Positions 58,869 to 64,000 of a stretch of DNA of 64,000 nt are shown piece by piece. Within the stretch, counting starts at the first letter, position 1. The number at the start of each line of letters is the position of its first letter. The stretch is from Papio anubis (taxonomy: Eukaryota > Chordata > Mammalia > Primates > Cercopithecidae), in the NCBI RefSeq assembly GCF_008728515.1, contig NC_044996.1, forward strand, positions 130,356,923 to 130,420,922, read 5' to 3'. A program made the position numbers and the translations under genes. Under the pieces are notes generated by a model, which was not told the DNA's origin, ran no database searches, and worked only from the letters and a program-made list of their open reading frames with translations.

Positions 58869-59215
58869 AGGGCTCAGCAAACTCTAGCCTGAATGTCAAA
58901 TTTGGCCTGTGGTCTATGTTTGTACAGCCTGCAAGCTAGGAATGATTTTTTGTATTTATAGATGGTTGGAAAAATCAAAAGAAAAATATTTAGTGACAAT
59001 TGAAAATTATATGAAATTCACATTTTAGTATCCATAAGTACAACTTTATTGGAACACATTTCAGTATCCATAAATATAGTCACACTAATTTATTTATATA
59101 TTGTCTATGGCTGCTTTTGTGCTCCAGTAGTGGAGTTGAACAGAAACAGTGCGGCCTGCAATGCCTGAAATATTTACTATTTGGCTCTTTACAGAAACAA
59201 TTTGCCAACCCCTGG
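58869..59215. mobile_element. hAT-like DNA transposon with 8-bp TSD
   Basis: Termini GGGCTCAGCAAACTC and TTTGCCAACCCCTGG are inverted. GAAATTCACATTTTAGTATC, TTGTCTATGGCTGCTTTTG and AAATATTTACTATTTGGC lie between. Eight-base flanks CCTAGATT (58861-58868) and CCTAGATA (59216-59223) match at 7 of 8, as expected for hAT elements. The family name is uncertain. Confidence 0.85.
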
Positions 59216-59223
59216 CCTAGATA

Positions 59224-60420
59224 ATCAAAATCTGAAACTTGTTTAAGAACTTTATTTGTTTTTATTGATCACCTAAGGCAAAACAAAACAAGAACCCACC
59301 ACTCTAGCTATCTGGCCCTTTTAGTTTTCTTCTTATTCATAAGGTAACCCAGTATACTTTATTAAAAATTCTTTACAGCCAAAATCATGATGATCCATTA
59401 CAGGCTTTTCTTAAGATAAAAATTTCAAAAGGAAGGCCCTAAAAATAATCCACATGGCAGACAAATCCTAGAGTAACTATAATGCATGGCATCATCTGTG
59501 ACTATAAACTATAAATCACACAGGCTGCATGACAACTAACATATACGAGCAGAAAGGAATTTATCCAAGGAAAGAATGCGCAAAGTGTTTTGTGGAGTGG
59601 TTTACTCCTGACTTTTAAGCATAGACTGTCTCGTTCATAGGCAGTGCCTTCAAAACTCAGTGGCAGTCAGGCTCAGGTCATGATTTGAGGTTATTTTGCT
59701 CCTGGGAAATAAAGATTTTGGAATAGAAGATTGTGGGCTCATCATTGAAAATTACTCCATTATAAAATAAAGGAATAGGTTCGTCACTGATGCCCCACAG
59801 CATCCAAAAAAAAAAAAAAAAACCCAAAAAAAACCCCAACCTGGGGGGGTATCCTTATTTGCTAGATAGAAGCAAATAGAAAAAAAAAAACAAAACCCAA
59901 ACACTAAAAGACCTTTAAGGCTGGGAATTATTTTTGATTTTTATTTCTCCTGTAGCAACTTGCAACAAGTTGTCACCATCATCATCATCATGTTCGACAT
60001 CCTCACTATCATCATTGTAGCCATCAGTTTTTGAGCATGCTAGAAGCCTTATATTCATGTTTACTTCTAATCTGATCAATGGTCTTACAAGAGAAATATA
60101 TCATAGATGAGGGAATCGAAGCTTGGAAAAGTACTTTACCTTGCCTGACACAATGACAAGCTGGATTTGAATCTTGATCTATTAATGCCACAGTCTAGGT
60201 TGTTTTCCCGCTAAAGCACTACCTCCTAAGCCTCCATGATGGCATATGTAGAGGCCTGGTGAGTATTTTCTAAAATTAACTTTTTGTTTTTTACATTTAA
60301 TCCAATTTAATTTTCATTGTTATACAGTGAGCTTCCCATATGGGAAAGTGAATCTTAGAGTTGTCCAGTCAAAAAACTATTAATAGTAGAGTTAGAATTT
60401 GAAACTAGTTCTCTGTGTTT
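59224..60420. other. Mostly unrecognised; A-rich patch and MIR
   Basis: An A-run with C interruptions and a G7 run lie at 59805-59850. A short (ATC)n patch lies at about 59979-59992 and a MIR at 60050-60240. No gene. Confidence 0.4.
60050..60240 (-). repeat. MIR SINE, antisense
   Basis: ATAGATGAGGGAATCGAAGC, ACTTTACCTTGCCTGACAC, CTGGATTTGAATCTTGATC and CTAAAGCACTACCTCCTAA fit an inverted MIR. Confidence 0.62.
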
Positions 60421-60653
60421 TTCTTTTTTTTTCTTTTTTTTTTTTTAAAATTATACTTTAAGTTCTAGGGTACATGTGCACAATGTGCAGGTTTGTTACA
60501 TATGTATACATGTGCCATGTTGGTGTGCTGCACCCATTAACTCGTCATTTACATTAGATATATCTCCTAATGCTATCCCTCCCCCCTCCCCCCTCCCCAC
60601 AATAGGACCCGGTGTGTGATGCTCCCCTTCCTGTGTCCAAGTGATCTCATTGT

Positions 60654-62775
60654 TCAATTCCCACCTATGAGTGAGAACATGTGGTGTTTGGTTTTCTGTT
60701 CTTGCGATAGTTTGCTGAGAATGATGGTTTCCAGCTGCATCCATGTCCCTACAAAGGACACGAACTCATCCTTTTTTTGTGGCTGCATAGTATTCCATGG
60801 TGTATATGTGCCACATTTTCTTAATCCAGTCTGTCACTGATGGACATTTGGGTTGATTCCAAGTCTTTGCTATTGTGAATAGTGCTGCAATAAACATGTG
60901 TGTGCATGTGTCTTTATAGCAGCATGATTTATAATCCTTTGGGTATATACCAGTAATGGGATGGCTGGGTCCAATGGTATTTCTAGTTCTAGATCCTTGA
61001 GGAATCGCCATATTGTTTTCCACAATGGTTGAACTAGTTTACAATCCCACCAACAGTGTAAAAGTGTTCCTATTTCTCCACATCCTCTCCAGCACCTGTT
61101 GTTTCCTGACTTTTTAATGATTGCCATTCTAACTGGTGTGAGATGGTATCTCATTGTGGTTTTGATTTGCATTTCTCTGATGGCGAGTGATGATGAGCAT
61201 TTTTTCATGTGTCTGTTGGCTGTATGAATGTCTTCTTTTGAGAAATGTCTGTTCATATCCTTTGCCCACTTTTTGATGGGGTTGTTTGTTTTTTTCTTGT
61301 AAATTTGATTGAGTTCTTTGTAGGTTCTGGATATTAGCCCTTTGTCAGATGAGTAGATTGCAAAAATTTTCTCCCATTCTGTAGGTTGCCTGTTCACTCT
61401 GATGGTAGTTTCTTTTGCTGTGCAGAAGCTCTTTAGTTTAATTAGATCCCATTTGTCAATTTTGGCTTTTGTTGCCATTGCTTTTGGTGTTTTAGACATG
61501 AAGTCCTTCCCCATGCCTATGTCCTGAATTGTATTACCTAGGTTTTCTTCTAGGGTTTTTATGGTTTTAGGTTTAACATTTAAGTCTCTATTCCATCTTG
61601 AATTAATTTTCGTATAAGGAGTAAGGAAAGGATCCAGTTTCGGCTTTCTACTTATGGCTAGCCAATTTTCCCAGCACCATTTATTAAATAGGGAATCCTT
61701 CCCCCATTTCTTGTTTTTCTCAGGTTTGTCAAAGATCGGATGGCTGTAGATGTGTGGTATTATTTCTGAGGGCCCTGTTCTGTTCCATTGGTCTATATCT
61801 CTGTTTTGGTACCAGTACCATGCTGTTTTGGTTACTGTAGCCTTGTAGTACAGTTTGAAGTCAGGTAGCGTGATGCTTCCAGCTTTGTTCTTTTGGCTTA
61901 GGATTATCTTGGCAATGCGGAGTCTTTTTTGGTTCCATGTGAACTTTAAAGCAGTTTTTTCCAATTCTGTGAAGAAAGTCATTGGTAGCTTAATGGGGAT
62001 GGCATTGAATCTATAAATTACCTTGGGCAGTATGGCCATTTTCCCAGTACTGATTCTTCCTATCCATGAGCATGGTATGTTCTTCCATTTGTTTGTGTCC
62101 TCTTTTATTTCACTGAGCAGTGGTTTGTAGATCTCCTTGAAGAGGTCCTTTACATCCCTTGTAAGTTGGATTCCTAGGTATTTTATTCTCTTTGAAGCTA
62201 TTGTGAATGGAAGTTCATTCATGATTTGGCTCTCTGTTTGTTACTGGTGTATAAGAATGCTTGTGATTTTTGCACATTAATTTTGTATCCTGAGACTTTG
62301 CTGAAGTTGCTTATCAGCTTAAGGAGATTTTGGGCTGAGACAATGGCGTTTTCTAAATATACAATCATGTCATCTGCAAAGAGGGACAATTTGACTTCTT
62401 CTTTTCCTAACTGAATACCCTTGATTTCTTTCTCTTGCCTGATTGCCCTGGCCAGAACTTCCAACACTATGTTGAATAGGAGTGGTGAGAGAGGGCATCC
62501 CTGTCTTGTGCCAGTTTTCAAAGGGAATGCTTCCAGTTTTTGCCCATTCAGTATGATACTGGCTGTGGGTTTGTCATAAATAGCTCTTATTATTTTGAGA
62601 TACGTTCCATCAATACCGAATTTATTGAGAGTTTTTAGCATGAAGGGCTGTTGAATTTTGTCAAAGGCCTTTTTTGCATCTATTGAGATAATCATGTGGT
62701 TTTTGTCTTTGGTTCTGTTTATATGCTGGATTACGTTTATTGATTTCCATATGTTGAACCAGCCTTGCATCCCAG
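60654..62775 (-). pseudogene. L1 ORF2 C-terminal half (RT and Cys-rich domain)
   Basis: An open frame at 62219-62779 holds the RT core: a conserved S-I-D-A-K-K-A-F-D block, a G-T-R-Q-G-C-P-L-S-P block and the F-A-D-D catalytic motif (62369-62380). A one-frame shift leads into a 450-codon frame, 60870-62222, with thumb and C-terminal sequence. This includes a cysteine/histidine cluster of C-x3-C-x7-H-x4-C form. A further shift precedes the normal stop complement at 60654-60656. It lacks the endonuclease and is frame-broken, so it is non-autonomous. Confidence 0.92.
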
Positions 62776-63500
<725 letters not shown>

Positions 63501-64000
63501 TGGTGAACGTTTTTGAATACATGTAAACCTGAATGTCTTCATTGCCCTAGACATATCAACAATGAAGTGATTCTAAAAATACTAGTCAACACTAGATTAA
63601 TTAAAAGAAAAGGCCCATCAGAATTGTGGAGCATCTGAATTATAAGACATTTAAAATTAAGTGCCTTTTGTTTCATGCAGATATTTAGAAACACAATAAA
63701 GTAGCTTGTCATTTCATCTAACAAAGACTCTTTAGGGTTCTATTTAAAGAAAAGAGAAAAATGATGTAGAATTAGAAATGTCTGTTAGTATGAATCAAAT
63801 ACACAATAAATGTCCAATACTAATTGTCTCAAATCTATGCAGCATTTATCCAGAGCAGGCAAACTTTGGCCAGAATCCTAAATCATTTACCAATGGTACC
63901 AAATCAGTGGAATCTGAAATTGAGACTGCTAAGCATTAAAATGTCCCCTAAATAAAATTCAAGCAGTTGTGTCTAAAACTGATCCTTGACCTACCATGGT
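63501..64000. other. Unrecognised non-coding stretch
   Basis: No gene or named repeat before the window ends. Confidence 0.35.

Noticed and set aside
60870..62222. 450-codon frame as a host gene
   Set aside because: It is the C-terminal part of L1 ORF2 (thumb and Cys/His cluster) in a frame-shifted, 5'-inverted element.

Overview
This window is nuclear DNA from a primate, and the youngest repeats point to an Old World monkey (macaque, baboon or guenon type). Several AluY copies carry right-arm variants that I associate with cercopithecid AluYR lineages, such as GAGATCCGGCCA in place of the human-type GAGATCGCGCCA, and CTAGCCGGGCGAGGTGG. I found no convincing exon of a host gene, no structured RNA gene, no CRISPR array and no prokaryotic feature. 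The stretch reads as intergenic or deep-intronic DNA made mostly of layered retrotransposons. The open reading frames in it are shadows of Alu, L1 and endogenous retrovirus sequence, or short chance frames.

Layout. 1-4.7 kb: a tailless Alu stub with target-site duplication (TSD), an L2-like relic holding a poly(A)/42-bp duplication, an antisense Alu and a MER5A. 4.7-11.05 kb: an apparently full-length antisense L1 whose sequence is peppered with small indels and implausible CpG gains; it abuts a 245-bp segment that recurs at 14.36 kb. 11-22 kb: sparse old repeats (MIR, L2, a 63-bp L1 stub with TSD), a three-arm Alu, an error-rich Alu with a perfect TSD, and a clean AluYR. 22.9-27.2 kb: one ancient sense L1M ORF2 broken up by four Alus and a (CG)n(CA)n tract. 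27-34.9 kb: old DNA transposons, MIRs, an Alu and compound dinucleotide repeats. 34.87-36.89 kb: an MSTA-type (MaLR) endogenous retrovirus whose interior contains a decayed reverse transcriptase segment, which such elements normally lack. 37-50 kb: MER5A, MLT1, L1M pieces (two tail to tail), Alus, MIRs and microsatellites. 50.5-52.6 kb: a rearranged L1PB-like 3' half with an internal duplication, a hairpin and a half MADE1. 53-60 kb: an Alu, a palindromic Tigger-like element, a hAT-like element with an 8-bp TSD and an L1M fragment. 60.4-63.06 kb: a younger L1 with a textbook 5' inversion (twin priming). 63.07-63.5 kb: an old L1M.

No genes work together here. The biological content is the history of insertions. 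The most useful points for a second look are the probable consensus errors at 4.96-11.1 kb and 16.83-17.13 kb, the mosaic MaLR/reverse-transcriptase provirus, the twin-primed L1, and the several small insertion structures with readable TSDs. I saw no sign of an undescribed functional system. Family names come from recognising consensus-like sequence by eye; no database search was run.
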